Shown here piece after piece: positions 43,766 through 51,499 of a stretch of 62,561 nt of DNA (its first letter is position 1; each line of letters begins with the position of its first letter). Source of the stretch: Rhodothalassium salexigens DSM 2132 (GTDB lineage Bacteria; Pseudomonadota; Alphaproteobacteria; Sphingomonadales; Rhodothalassiaceae); contig NZ_SLXO01000014.1 of NCBI RefSeq assembly GCF_004341375.1, positions 1 through 62,561 of the forward strand, written 5' to 3'. The translations under genes were made by a program, and so were the position numbers. The notes beneath the pieces are model-generated. The model did no database searches and was not told the DNA's origin. It was given only the letters and a program-made list of their open reading frames with translations.

Positions 43766-43918
43766 ATGACGACCCGCCTGCAGGCGCTCAGCGACGACCA
43801 GTTCAACGCCCACCCCGACGAGATCAACGGGGGCCATGTCGGGACCCTCGACCACTATGCCAGCCCCCTCAAGCGCATCACCGACACTGCCCTCGGCGAG
43901 GACGAACACGCCGAGTAG
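43766..43918 (+). CDS. Small conserved-looking hypothetical protein
   Basis: A 50-residue acidic protein, MTTRLQALSDDQFNAHPDEI, ending TALGEDEHAE. It starts 9 bp after a gGGAGc ribosome-site-like stretch and is followed by a short GC hairpin with TTT (43944-43964). No domain is recognised. It precedes the DUF3489 gene on the same strand and may be cotranscribed with it; a regulatory function is possible. Confidence 0.5.
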   Translation: MTTRLQALSDDQFNAHPDEINGGHVGTLDHYASPLKRITDTALGEDEHAE

Positions 43919-43943
43919 TCCGGCTGGTCCAACTCCCCGAGCG

Positions 43944-43964
43944 GCCCGCCGACCGGCGGGCTTT
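43944..43964 (+). terminator. Weak terminator hairpin
   Basis: A 7-bp GC stem (GCCCGCC/GGCGGGC) with a GACC loop followed by TTT, 26 bp after the stop of the small gene. The T-run is short, so termination may be partial. Confidence 0.4.
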
Positions 43965-44014
43965 ACCCGGTAGAAGGCGCTGCATTCCGCGACGTCCGAA
44001 CACCGGAGACCATC

Positions 44015-44530
44015 ATGCCCCAGATCCAGCTTTCCGACGCCCAAGCCGTCATCCTGTCCACCGCCTGCGCGCGGGAGGACGGAGCCATCTTTCCCGTCAC
44101 CGCCAACCTCAAGGGCGGCGCCGTCGGCAACGTCTGCAAGAGCCTCCTCAGGCGGGGCCTGATCGAGGAAATCCCCGCCCCGGATCTCAACACCGTCTAC
44201 CGCCACGACGAGGAACGCGGCCCGATCACGCTGCGCGCCACGCCTCTGGCCTACAGCACCCTCGGGATCACGGACGAGCAGGAGGAGACACCGCTGGCGG
44301 AAACACCGCCTGCCCCGGTCCTGCGCCGGAAGGGCACCAAGCAGGAGACGCTGATCGAGATGCTCCGCACCGAGGGCGGTGCGACCATCGACGAGATCGC
44401 CGCCGCCACCGGCTGGCAAGCGCACACGGTACGCGGCGCCATGTCCGGCGCGCTCAAAAAGAAGCTGGGCCTGACCATCACCTCCAAGAAGGTCGAGGGA
44501 CGCGGGCGCTGCTACCGCATCGCAGAGTGA
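44015..44530 (+). CDS. DUF3489 protein
   Basis: A 171-residue protein. The C-terminal 70 residues (KGTKQETLIEMLRTEGGATI, then EIAAATGWQAHTVRGAMSGA) form the DUF3489 winged-helix domain, common in alphaproteobacterial phages and plasmids. The N-terminal half (LSDAQAVILSTACAREDGAI) is another helical module typical of this family. DNA binding is likely but its targets are unknown. It is followed by a strong hairpin (44544-44572). Confidence 0.85.
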   Translation: MPQIQLSDAQAVILSTACAREDGAIFPVTANLKGGAVGNVCKSLLRRGLIEEIPAPDLNTVYRHDEERGPITLRATPLAYSTLGITDEQEETPLAETPPAPVLRRKGTKQETLIEMLRTEGGATIDEIAAATGWQAHTVRGAMSGALKKKLGLTITSKKVEGRGRCYRIAE

Positions 44531-44543
44531 CTGCGCTCAAGGC

Positions 44544-44572
44544 GTGTCGCCCGGCTCAGGGTCGGGCGACAC
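44544..44572 (+). terminator. Hairpin downstream of the DUF3489 gene
   Basis: Ten-bp arms (44544-44553 and 44563-44572) enclose a 9-nt loop, 14 bp after the stop codon. A T-run appears only further on (44585-44589), so it may be an imperfect terminator. Confidence 0.45.
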
Positions 44573-44611
44573 GGAGGGTTACGCTTTTTGCACTTGTTGC
44601 GCTTGTTTCAC

Positions 44612-44640
44612 TTGAGAGGCGCCGCGCCTCTTGCTATCTA
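44612..44640 (+). promoter_or_regulatory. Promoter with palindromic operator for the HTH/PIN pair
   Basis: TTGAGA, 17 bp, TATCTA is a good sigma70 promoter 33 bp before the antitoxin ATG. A perfect palindrome (44615-44631, eight-base arms around one central base) fills the spacer, an ideal place for repression by the antitoxin or the toxin-antitoxin complex. Confidence 0.6.
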
Positions 44641-44672
44641 CCCGCATGTGACCGACCGGGAAGGAGCTTGAC

Positions 44673-45128
44673 ATGAAGAACGCTGCCGAAGTGATCGACC
44701 TGACGCGCCGGCTTCCGACGCGCGAGGAGATTGCGAGCGCGGCGGAGGCCGCGACCGCGCTTGCGACCGCGCGCGCCGAGAACGGTGCGCTCGAGATCCG
44801 AGGCGACGACGGCGAACCTGTCCGGCTGGCGCCGGCGCTGGCCGATATCATGATCGATCTTCTCGGCCACGTCTCGCGTGGCGACATGGTCACCCTCGTT
44901 CCGACCGGCGCCATGCTCACGACCCAGCAGGCCGCCGACATCCTGAACGTGTCGCGCCCCTACCTCAGCAAGTTGCTGAAGGAGGGCGAGATCCCGTTCA
45001 TTCCAGTGGGCTCGCACCGCCGTGTGATGCATGCCGACCTGATGGCCTACAAGAAGCGGCGGGATGCCGCTCGCACGGCGGCACTGGATGAGCTTGCGCG
45101 GCTTGGACAGGACTTCGACGCCTCTTGA
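44673..45128 (+). CDS. Antitoxin with excisionase-type HTH, partner of a PIN toxin
   Basis: A 151-residue protein. Residues 85-135 are an excisionase/MerR-type helix-turn-helix (MLTTQQAADILNVSRPYLSK, then EIPFIPVGSHRRVMHADLMA). The N-terminal half (PTREEIASAAEAATALATAR) probably binds the toxin or dimerises. A ribosome site (ggaagga) precedes the ATG. The stop overlaps the TTG start of the PIN gene (TTGA), so translation is coupled. The palindrome in its promoter is the likely operator. Confidence 0.85.
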   Translation: MKNAAEVIDLTRRLPTREEIASAAEAATALATARAENGALEIRGDDGEPVRLAPALADIMIDLLGHVSRGDMVTLVPTGAMLTTQQAADILNVSRPYLSKLLKEGEIPFIPVGSHRRVMHADLMAYKKRRDAARTAALDELARLGQDFDAS

Positions 45129-45703
45129 GCTACGTCGCCGACCGTTTCGTCGTCATCCTCGATGCGAACGTCCTGTTTCCATTCAGGAAGCGGGACGTTC
45201 TCTTGCGGTTCTACCACGCCGGCCTCTTCCGGGCGCGATGGTCGGGCGAGATCCTCGACGAGTGGACGCGCAACCTTCTGGCCCTGAAGCCCCACCTCGA
45301 AGAGAGCATCCGCGCGCAAAAGCGGGCGATGCAGCACCACTTCCCCGAAGCGCTCGTCACCGGCCACGAACCGCTGATCGCAGCGCTCGATCTGCCCGAT
45401 CCGGACGACCGGCATGTACTCGCGGCCGCTATTCAATGCGGCGCCCAGCACATCGTGACCGACAATCTCACCGACTTCCCCGCCGAGAGGCTGGAGCCCT
45501 ACGACATCGAGGCTATCGACGCGGACGAGTTCCTTTCGCGGACCTTCGATCTCTATCCCGCCGAGGCACTGGCCGTTCTCCGCGAGCTACGCGCCATCTA
45601 CAAGAACCCGCCGTATTCTCAGCCGGAGTTCATTCTGGACCTGACCGCCAAAGGGCTTCCCAAGCTCGCAGCGCGTGCCCGACAGCAGCAGAACTTCCTC
45701 TAG
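45125..45703 (+). CDS. PIN-domain toxin
   Basis: A 192-residue putative ribonuclease. Acidic active-site residues are in FVVILDANVLFPF (D14), EILDEW and DPDDRHVLAAAI, followed by IVTDNLTDFP, the pattern of a PIN domain with an extended C-terminus. Start TTG 45125 is chosen because it overlaps the antitoxin stop and gives the strand before the first Asp the usual length. It probably cleaves RNA when freed from the antitoxin. It converges with the DUF7220 gene, overlapping it by four bases. Confidence 0.85.
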   Translation: MSYVADRFVVILDANVLFPFRKRDVLLRFYHAGLFRARWSGEILDEWTRNLLALKPHLEESIRAQKRAMQHHFPEALVTGHEPLIAALDLPDPDDRHVLAAAIQCGAQHIVTDNLTDFPAERLEPYDIEAIDADEFLSRTFDLYPAEALAVLRELRAIYKNPPYSQPEFILDLTAKGLPKLAARARQQQNFL

Positions 45704-45927
45704 TGTAGCCGCGACCGCACCCGGAGCGCCTCGAACAGCCGGCGAAGCAGGTAGCCGCGCGCCAGGGAAACGCCGACGAAAGCGAGGCCGATGGTCATGT
45801 GCTCCGCGAGCCCTGTCTCGATCCCGAACCAGGGAAATACGACGATCTGGGTAGCAATGGCCAGAACGTAACCGACGACCACATTCGTCACGGCCTCGAC
45901 CATCGACATGGTCCGACTTTGCTTCAT
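45700..45927 (-). CDS. DUF7220-like small membrane protein
   Basis: A 75-residue protein starting MKQSRTMSMVEAVTNVVVGY with two membrane helices (NVVVGYVLAIATQIVVFPWF and HMTIGLAFVGVSLARGYLL) and a basic C-terminus LLRRLFEALRVRSR. This matches DUF7220 proteins of Rhodobacterales prophages, whose function is unknown. Its start overlaps the stop of the methyltransferase gene (ATGA), so it is the last gene of the early transcript. Confidence 0.75.
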   Translation of the reverse strand: MKQSRTMSMVEAVTNVVVGYVLAIATQIVVFPWFGIETGLAEHMTIGLAFVGVSLARGYLLRRLFEALRVRSRLH

Positions 45928-47255
45928 GCAGCCGCTTCCTCGTTGCCCGCATTCCCTCCCAGCCGCTCCTCGCGCACCTCTGCGAAGGTCCGGCCGTCGG
46001 CGTCGAGGATCGCGTCGCGGCCGGTCTCGGCCTGCCAGCGCTCCACGGCAACATCAACGTAAGCCGGGCTGATCTCCATCGCAAAGACACGCCGGCCGTT
46101 GGCCTCGCCCGCCATGATCTGCGAGCCGGACCCCGAGAACGGCTCGTAGCAGAGCCCGCCGCGCGCCACATGCTGGCGCATCGGGATGCCGAACGCTTCG
46201 AGCGGCTTCGGTGTCGGATGGTCGGGGCGCTCGTCCTTCGCGAAGGACGGCATCTCCCACGTCGAGGGCAGCGTCTGCTCGGCCACCTTCGGCGGGCGGT
46301 TCGGGCGGCGCCAGCCCATGAAGCAGGGCTCGTGCTTCCAGAGGTAATGCGACCGGGTCAGCACCCCGCGGTCCTTCACCCAGATGATCTGCTGGTGGAC
46401 GAAGGCGCCGGCCTTTTCCCAGCAGGCCTCCAGCATCGCCTGGCGGCGCGAGGCGTGCCAGCAGTACCAGGCGGCATCGTCGGCAATGGCCTCCGCGACC
46501 GCGGCGGCGATGAAGCCGTCGTAGAGCTCCGCGCCCTGGCTGCTGTCGTCCCAGGTGGTGCCGTAGGACGCGGACCAGTCCTTGTTCCGCGTCGGGTGGT
46601 TCGAGCCGTCGTAGTCGACGAGATACGGTGGGTCCGTCGCGAACAGGATCGCCCGCTCGCCATTCATCAGGCGGCGCACATCCTCGTGGCTGGTGCTGTC
46701 GCCGCAGAGCAGCCGGTGATCGCCGAGGATCCACAGATCGCCGGCCCGCGAAGCGGGATTGCGCGGCGGTTCGGGGATGGTCACCGGCGGCACCGAGCCC
46801 CCGGCGCCACCCTCTTCTTCGCCGCCCTCGTCCGGGTCGAAGGCCAGCAACTTGTCCAGCTCGCCGTCAGAGAAGCCGACCAGCGACAGGTCGTAGTCGT
46901 CCGCAAGCAGGTCCTGCAGCTCGGCCGAGAGCAGTGCCTCGTCCCAGCTGCCGAGTTCGGTCAGCTTGTTGTCCGCGATGCGATAGGCCCGCCGCTGCGC
47001 TTCGGTCAGATGCCCCAGCACGATCACCGGCGCCTCGGTCAGCCCGAGCTGCGTCGCCGCCAGCACACGGCCGTGGCCCGCGATTAGCTCGCCATCCTCG
47101 CCGACGAGGCACGGCACGGTCCAGCCGAACTCGGCCATGCTGGCGGCGATCTTCGCGACCTGGTCGGGCCCGTGCACCTTCGCGTTCTTCGCGTAGGGCT
47201 GCAGGCGCGCAAGCGGCCAGGTCTCGATCCGCTCGGGGGCGAAGGCGAGGGTCAT
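45924..47255 (-). CDS. ParB-like/N6-N4 DNA methyltransferase fusion
   Basis: A 443-residue protein. Residues 10-120 are a ParB N-terminal-like domain (LQPYAKNAKVHGPDQVAKIA, GELIAGHGRVLAATQLGL). Residues 175-430 form a beta-class amino-methyltransferase: DPPY at about 212-215 (FATDPPYLVDYDG) precedes the AdoMet motif FSGSGSQ (YEPFSGSGSQIMAGEANG). No cognate restriction enzyme is nearby, so it probably protects phage DNA or regulates it. Such ParB-methylase fusions are common in phages of this host group. Confidence 0.92.
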   Translation of the reverse strand: MTLAFAPERIETWPLARLQPYAKNAKVHGPDQVAKIAASMAEFGWTVPCLVGEDGELIAGHGRVLAATQLGLTEAPVIVLGHLTEAQRRAYRIADNKLTELGSWDEALLSAELQDLLADDYDLSLVGFSDGELDKLLAFDPDEGGEEEGGAGGSVPPVTIPEPPRNPASRAGDLWILGDHRLLCGDSTSHEDVRRLMNGERAILFATDPPYLVDYDGSNHPTRNKDWSASYGTTWDDSSQGAELYDGFIAAAVAEAIADDAAWYCWHASRRQAMLEACWEKAGAFVHQQIIWVKDRGVLTRSHYLWKHEPCFMGWRRPNRPPKVAEQTLPSTWEMPSFAKDERPDHPTPKPLEAFGIPMRQHVARGGLCYEPFSGSGSQIMAGEANGRRVFAMEISPAYVDVAVERWQAETGRDAILDADGRTFAEVREERLGGNAGNEEAAA

Positions 47256-47689
47256 GCAGGTTCCTGTCGATGGTCGATCGGCATCCGCCGGGTGGACTCC
47301 GGCGCGGCGGGTTCCACCGGCTTCCGGCTGGACCCCGGCATCCGCGGGGTATCCACCCCGGGCGGCCGGTCAGGTATTTGAATTCACGAGGGTTTCAGGC
47401 GTCGTGGCGGAGCGCTGGACTCCGGTGGCTTCCCAAAAATCCGGCCCTGACGCTGGCGAAACATCGCGCCACGCCCGCCAGCATACATAGTCGCCAGGAA
47501 GGAACCATTGAATTCAATGGCTTAGCGGCCTGCCGCCCGGCTGGACCCTGCACCGGACCCCGGGATGCCAGCGGCGGCGGCCCGTCCCGCGCGCGCCTCT
47601 CCCGAGTATATCCCGTTTGTACCGCCCGAGAGCCGGTTCTGTCCCATCGAAAAGTGTCCGGCGGACACCTTACCCGGTGGCGCGACATG
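47256..47689. other. Intergenic region with two palindromes
   Basis: About 430 bp without a convincing gene between the methyltransferase and DUF6362 genes. It contains a perfect 16-bp palindrome centred on GAATTC (47505-47520) and an inverted repeat GTGTCC-GGC-GGACAC (47654-47668). Two similar GC-rich units begin ggcatccgc (near 47279 and 47338). These may be operators or terminator parts; nothing else is recognised. Confidence 0.5.
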
Positions 47690-48118
47690 TTACGCGCCAC
47701 CGGCCAGTTCGATCACGCGCCGCTTGGAGAGACTGCGATTGAACCGCCGCTTGTTGAGCGTCAGCGAGATCACGCAGAGCCCGTAGAGCCAGTGCTGATG
47801 GGCGGCCGAGCGTTGCAGGCCGACTGTCCAGCAGATGGTCTTCCACCGCTCGCCATGGGCGCGCATCCAGACGATCTTGCCGTCGTCGGGATCGAGGCAG
47901 GCGGTCCAGGTCAGCGTCTCCTCCATCCGGCTGATCGCCTGCGGCGAAGGCAGCACGCGCATGGGCTTGGGCTCCTGGCCCACCTTGTCGGCGAAGCTGT
48001 GCATGATCTCGGGCCAGGTGCTAAAGTAGCCCTGCCGTCGCGGCTCGGGCAGCCGCTTGAGCACGAAGGCCGCTTCGGCGAAACGGGCCTCGACGAGCGA
48101 TGGGGTCCACTTATCCAT
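47690..48118 (-). CDS. DUF6362 protein
   Basis: A 142-residue protein, MDKWTPSLVEARFAEAAFVL, with the pattern RRQGYFSTWPEIMHSFADKV and a helix-turn-helix-like end (TICWTVGLQRSAAHQHWLYG, then SKRRVIEL). This is DUF6362, a frequent phage protein probably distantly related to sigma-like or terminase-small-like HTH proteins. It overlaps the upstream small gene by eight bases. Late-gene regulation is a possible role but is not shown. Confidence 0.8.
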   Translation of the reverse strand: MDKWTPSLVEARFAEAAFVLKRLPEPRRQGYFSTWPEIMHSFADKVGQEPKPMRVLPSPQAISRMEETLTWTACLDPDDGKIVWMRAHGERWKTICWTVGLQRSAAHQHWLYGLCVISLTLNKRRFNRSLSKRRVIELAGGA

Positions 48119-48311
48119 GGCGCCCTCCCTCGTCGGAGCGGCGCGACCCGTAGAGCTTTTCGCCGAGTTGGCGGACGAGTTCGCGTTCCGGCCAGGTCAG
48201 CCGCGTGTCCTCGAGCGAGACGGCGAGCAGACCCTGCTCGCGCCAGCCCTCGCGCTTCACCTGTTCCGGATCGCGGCGCTGGCCGCCGTAGCCTTTCGGG
48301 TGCCACCTCAT
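48111..48311 (-). CDS. Small phage hypothetical protein
   Basis: A 66-residue basic protein, MRWHPKGYGGQRRDPEQVKR, with the middle GLLAVSLEDTRLTWPERELV. It overlaps the RuvC-like gene by four bases (ATGA) and the DUF6362 gene by eight, so it is a real member of the early operon. No domain is recognised; charge and size suggest nucleic-acid or protein binding. Confidence 0.65.
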   Translation of the reverse strand: MRWHPKGYGGQRRDPEQVKREGWREQGLLAVSLEDTRLTWPERELVRQLGEKLYGSRRSDEGGRHG

Positions 48312-48844
48312 TGCACACCTCCTTCCGTCTCGATTGCCCAGAGCAGGAGCGCGATGGCGTCCGCCTCGTTGTCGTCGGCCGGCGAGAAGCCCCGGGCCTG
48401 CGCCGCCGCGATCATGGCGGCCTTGTTGGCGTTGCCCTTGCCGGTGGCGTGGCGCTTGATGGTGCCGACGGGAACGCCCTGATAGGGCACGCCGCGCAGC
48501 TCGGCCCAGGCGGTGAGCGTGGCCATGAGCCCGCCGTAAACATGCGCGGCGTCCGTGCCGGCGTGGCGGCGGACCTCCTCGAACCAGATCGCGGCGATCG
48601 GTCCCGACAGGCGATCGATCTCGGTCAGCCAGTTGGTGAAGCGCAGGTAGCGCATGCCGCCGCCATCGAAGCGACCGGGGCGGAAGGAGACGGTGCCGGA
48701 GTTGATCAGCCCATCGGCTCCGTGCAGGGCCCACCCCGTGGTGGTGCCGAGATCGAGTGCGAGCAAGGTGCGATCGGCGGGGTGCGCGACAGGCAGATCG
48801 GGGGTTGCTTCGCGTCTGCTGGTGGCGAGGGTCAGGTCAGCCAT
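48308..48844 (-). CDS. RuvC-like Holliday-junction resolvase
   Basis: A 178-residue protein with the RNase H-like fold of RuvC: first acidic residue in LLALDLGTTTGWALHG, second in AAIWFEEVRRHAG, third in DDNEADAIALLLWAIE. The motif GTIKRHATGKGNANKAAMIA is typical of phage RuvC homologues. It would resolve branched DNA before packaging. ATG 48844 is chosen because the catalytic strand then lies at about residue 28, as in relatives. Confidence 0.88.
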   Translation of the reverse strand: MADLTLATSRREATPDLPVAHPADRTLLALDLGTTTGWALHGADGLINSGTVSFRPGRFDGGGMRYLRFTNWLTEIDRLSGPIAAIWFEEVRRHAGTDAAHVYGGLMATLTAWAELRGVPYQGVPVGTIKRHATGKGNANKAAMIAAAQARGFSPADDNEADAIALLLWAIETEGGVQ

Positions 48845-49210
48845 GGGTGGTCTCCTCTTCTGGTTGGCTGCTCGGGTGGAAGACGACGGCGGTCTGGTGC
48901 CTGGGCAAGTCGGGACCGCCGTCGTCGGATCGGGATGTGCAGAGAGGGTCGAGGCCCGCGCGCGGATACCCATCGACGTATGGGAGGAGAGGCCAAACCT
49001 GCCGGTTGGCCTCCCCATACGTAGTATGGGGGCTTCCCCACTCGCCTCATGTTTTGGGCGTAAGGCGCTGTTTTGATTGCGATTTTGCAGGACGGGCGAT
49101 GAGAAAGGTCCATGAGGAGGGCCTTTCTCATCCTCATGGCCAACCCATTGATTTCATTGGGCCATGAGGAAGGGATGAGAATGAGGAAGGCCGCGCTCAT
49201 GATGAGGAAG
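48845..49210. other. Hairpin and repeat cluster, candidate replication origin
   Basis: A 366-bp gap in the otherwise overlapping early operon. A long hairpin (48978-49020) has arms GTATGGG/CCCATAC and GAGGCCAA/TTGGCCTC. A 19-bp inverted repeat CCCCATAC-GTA-GTATGGGG (49013-49031) overlaps it. From 49098 to 49210 the unit ATGAGRAAGG recurs at least six times on both strands (49099, 49112, reverse at 49122-49137, 49164, 49175-49190, 49202). It directly follows the primase-helicase gene. Confidence 0.5.
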
Positions 49211-51499
49211 TCAGTCATGGACCTCCTCCGGATAGACCCAGACGTAGGGGTTCTCGACCTCGCGCGCGCGGCCGGAATGGGGGCATTTGTAATGGGTCGG
49301 CAGGACCGCGACGCCCTCTCCGAGAACCTCACCGGTCTCGGCGTCGATGACGGGATCGCGGCCGAAGCGCATGTCCCGGACGACGAGATACCCGAAATGC
49401 GATTGCGTGCCGGGGAAGCCATGCTCCGAAAAATTCCGGCGGAACTTGATCTGCCCCTTGGTGGCGAGAACCGCGAGCCGTTCGCGGATGCTATAGCGCC
49501 CGCCAAGGTCGTGCTGGTTCTCGAACGCTTCGGCAAACTGGGTGGCGGTGTAGAGCCGTCCCTCGGCCGCCTCGTCGAAGATCAGCCCGAGGACGACCAG
49601 GTTCTTGCGGTCCCGCTCCGCGTCATGCCTGGCGCCCAGGTCCTTGCGCACCAGCCGCTCGCTGCTCGGGTTGAACTCGGTCCAGGTACCATTCACCTTG
49701 TCGACCACCTTGGCAGGCAGCGCGGGGCCGTTGCGCAGTTCGATCTCCAGCCGGCGCTCGCTGGCGTCTTCGTCGGGCCGATGCAGGATCAGGCCGGTGG
49801 TGTAGAAGCCGCGGAGCGCGCTGGCGCCGGAGAGCGCGAGGAACGGATCTTCCTTCACCTGGTGCTTCGAGAGCTTCTTGGTGTGGTGGACGAGGATCAC
49901 GCCGCAGTCGGGATTGACGTGGTCGCGCAGCACCTCGACCCGGTCCTTGAGGAAGAACATCATGGCGACGTTGTCGTTCTCGCCGCCGCCGTCGGGCCCG
50001 CCGTCGAAGAGGTTCCGGATCGGGTCGATGCAGAGGATGTCGAGCGGTTCGTCGGGGAATGCGGCCCTGATTGCCTCGGCCACGCGCGCGCTGCCCTCGG
50101 CATCGAGCAGCATCTGCAGCTTCGGCGTGACGATCAGATTGTCACGCGCGGCGGCGATTAGCGGGAGCGGCAGGCCGATCTGCTGCATGCGCTCGCGCAG
50201 GTAGTGATACTGGATCTCGGCCTGCAGGTAGAAGATCCGCAGCGGCCGTGGCGGCGTGAAACCGAGGAAGGGCGCACCCGCCGCCATGTGCACGAGCAAG
50301 GCGATCAGCAGGTCGCTCTTGCCCACCTTGGGCGCGCCGCCCAGCACCAGGAGCCCGCCCGGGGTGAGCACCCGCGGGCCGATGATGTCGTCGGGCATCG
50401 GGCTCGTGTCGTCGAGCAGCGCCCCCAGCGTGAAGGTCGGCAGGTCGGTCTGCGCCGATGCTGCGCTGTCGAGGCGGATCAGCGGCGGCCCGTGCCGCTT
50501 GATGTGCAACGCCCACAGGCGGTTCGTCTCGCGCTTCAGCCGGTCGAGCGGCCAGGCGGGACGGAGCATCGCGGCGTTGTAGCCGCAGATCGCCGTCCAG
50601 CCCTCGTCCATCGACATCCGGCCCGCGTGGACCAGCCGCAGGAAATACCCTATGGCGGCCGAGGCGCCCTCGAAGCGGGACCAGTCATCCATGCCGCCCT
50701 CGTGCACCGGGGTCATGAGCACGTCGTCGATGGCGGGGTTCTCGCGGGGCTCGGCCGTGGCCACGCCGACGCCCGGCATGGGCGGCATGTTGGCGACGCG
50801 CTCGGCCATTTCAGCCAGATCGACCTCGAGCTCGGAAGCCTCGCGGATCTGTACGAGCCGGGTGGGCCCGCCCTTGTGATAGACGGTACCGGGCACCCGG
50901 ATCGGCTGGTGGGCCGAGCGGAAATGCGTGTCGCCGCCAACCTTCAGCGCGATCTCGCCGCGGAGTTGGCAAAGCAGGGCGAGGTCGGTGCCCTCCGCAG
51001 GCTCTGTCAGCTTCCACCAGACATGCAGCTTGGTCGCACCCTGGGGCGTGCGCCCGCCGCTCTCGACGATCAGCGTCGGCCGGCTAAGGTGCTGGAGGAG
51101 GTAATCAAGCTTCGCCGGGATGTTGCCCGAGTCGAGATCGACCACGAGGCTCTGCATCTGCAGGACATCGGCGGCGCGGGCCTGGCCGGTTTCCGCAACC
51201 GTGCCGGGGATCACGTAGACCGCCGCGCCCTCGCGTGCTGCCCAGCCCGCGAAGGTGGCGAGTTTCTGGGGCGCAGCGGCATCCGCGTCGATCCAGATGT
51301 TGTGCGGTCGGCCGTCCTTGCCCTGCCCCTTGTCGACGAAGCCGCGGACCGGGATCAGGCCTTCGGAATAGCCGAAGACGACATCGACGAAGCGGGCGAT
51401 CTGGTCCGCGTCCGGTTCGACCGCGAAGGGATCGCCCAAGGGCGCCGCGTCGTTGAAGTCCCGCCAGGGGTTGAAGTGGATGATGTTGTCGTCGCTCAT
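49211..51499 (-). CDS. PrimPol-helicase fusion replication protein
   Basis: A 762-residue protein. Residues 30-240 look like an archaeo-eukaryotic primase/PrimPol domain: SLVVDLDSG (119-125 acidic pair), ESGGRTPQGATKLHVWW and RVPGTVYHKG (201-210). Residues 375-600 form a RecA-like RepA/AAA_25 helicase with Walker A GAPKVGKS (388-395), Walker B LDILCIDP and the late motif CGVILVHHTKK. The C-terminus contains a winged-helix-like region. It would prime and unwind phage DNA, and the repeat cluster beyond its stop may be its origin. ATG overlaps the nuclease stop. Confidence 0.88.
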   Translation of the reverse strand: MSDDNIIHFNPWRDFNDAAPLGDPFAVEPDADQIARFVDVVFGYSEGLIPVRGFVDKGQGKDGRPHNIWIDADAAAPQKLATFAGWAAREGAAVYVIPGTVAETGQARAADVLQMQSLVVDLDSGNIPAKLDYLLQHLSRPTLIVESGGRTPQGATKLHVWWKLTEPAEGTDLALLCQLRGEIALKVGGDTHFRSAHQPIRVPGTVYHKGGPTRLVQIREASELEVDLAEMAERVANMPPMPGVGVATAEPRENPAIDDVLMTPVHEGGMDDWSRFEGASAAIGYFLRLVHAGRMSMDEGWTAICGYNAAMLRPAWPLDRLKRETNRLWALHIKRHGPPLIRLDSAASAQTDLPTFTLGALLDDTSPMPDDIIGPRVLTPGGLLVLGGAPKVGKSDLLIALLVHMAAGAPFLGFTPPRPLRIFYLQAEIQYHYLRERMQQIGLPLPLIAAARDNLIVTPKLQMLLDAEGSARVAEAIRAAFPDEPLDILCIDPIRNLFDGGPDGGGENDNVAMMFFLKDRVEVLRDHVNPDCGVILVHHTKKLSKHQVKEDPFLALSGASALRGFYTTGLILHRPDEDASERRLEIELRNGPALPAKVVDKVNGTWTEFNPSSERLVRKDLGARHDAERDRKNLVVLGLIFDEAAEGRLYTATQFAEAFENQHDLGGRYSIRERLAVLATKGQIKFRRNFSEHGFPGTQSHFGYLVVRDMRFGRDPVIDAETGEVLGEGVAVLPTHYKCPHSGRAREVENPYVWVYPEEVHD

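Noticed and set aside
45924-47255. A restriction-modification system around the methyltransferase
   Set aside because: No endonuclease gene is adjacent; neighbours are phage replication and small membrane-protein genes. An orphan phage methyltransferase is more likely.
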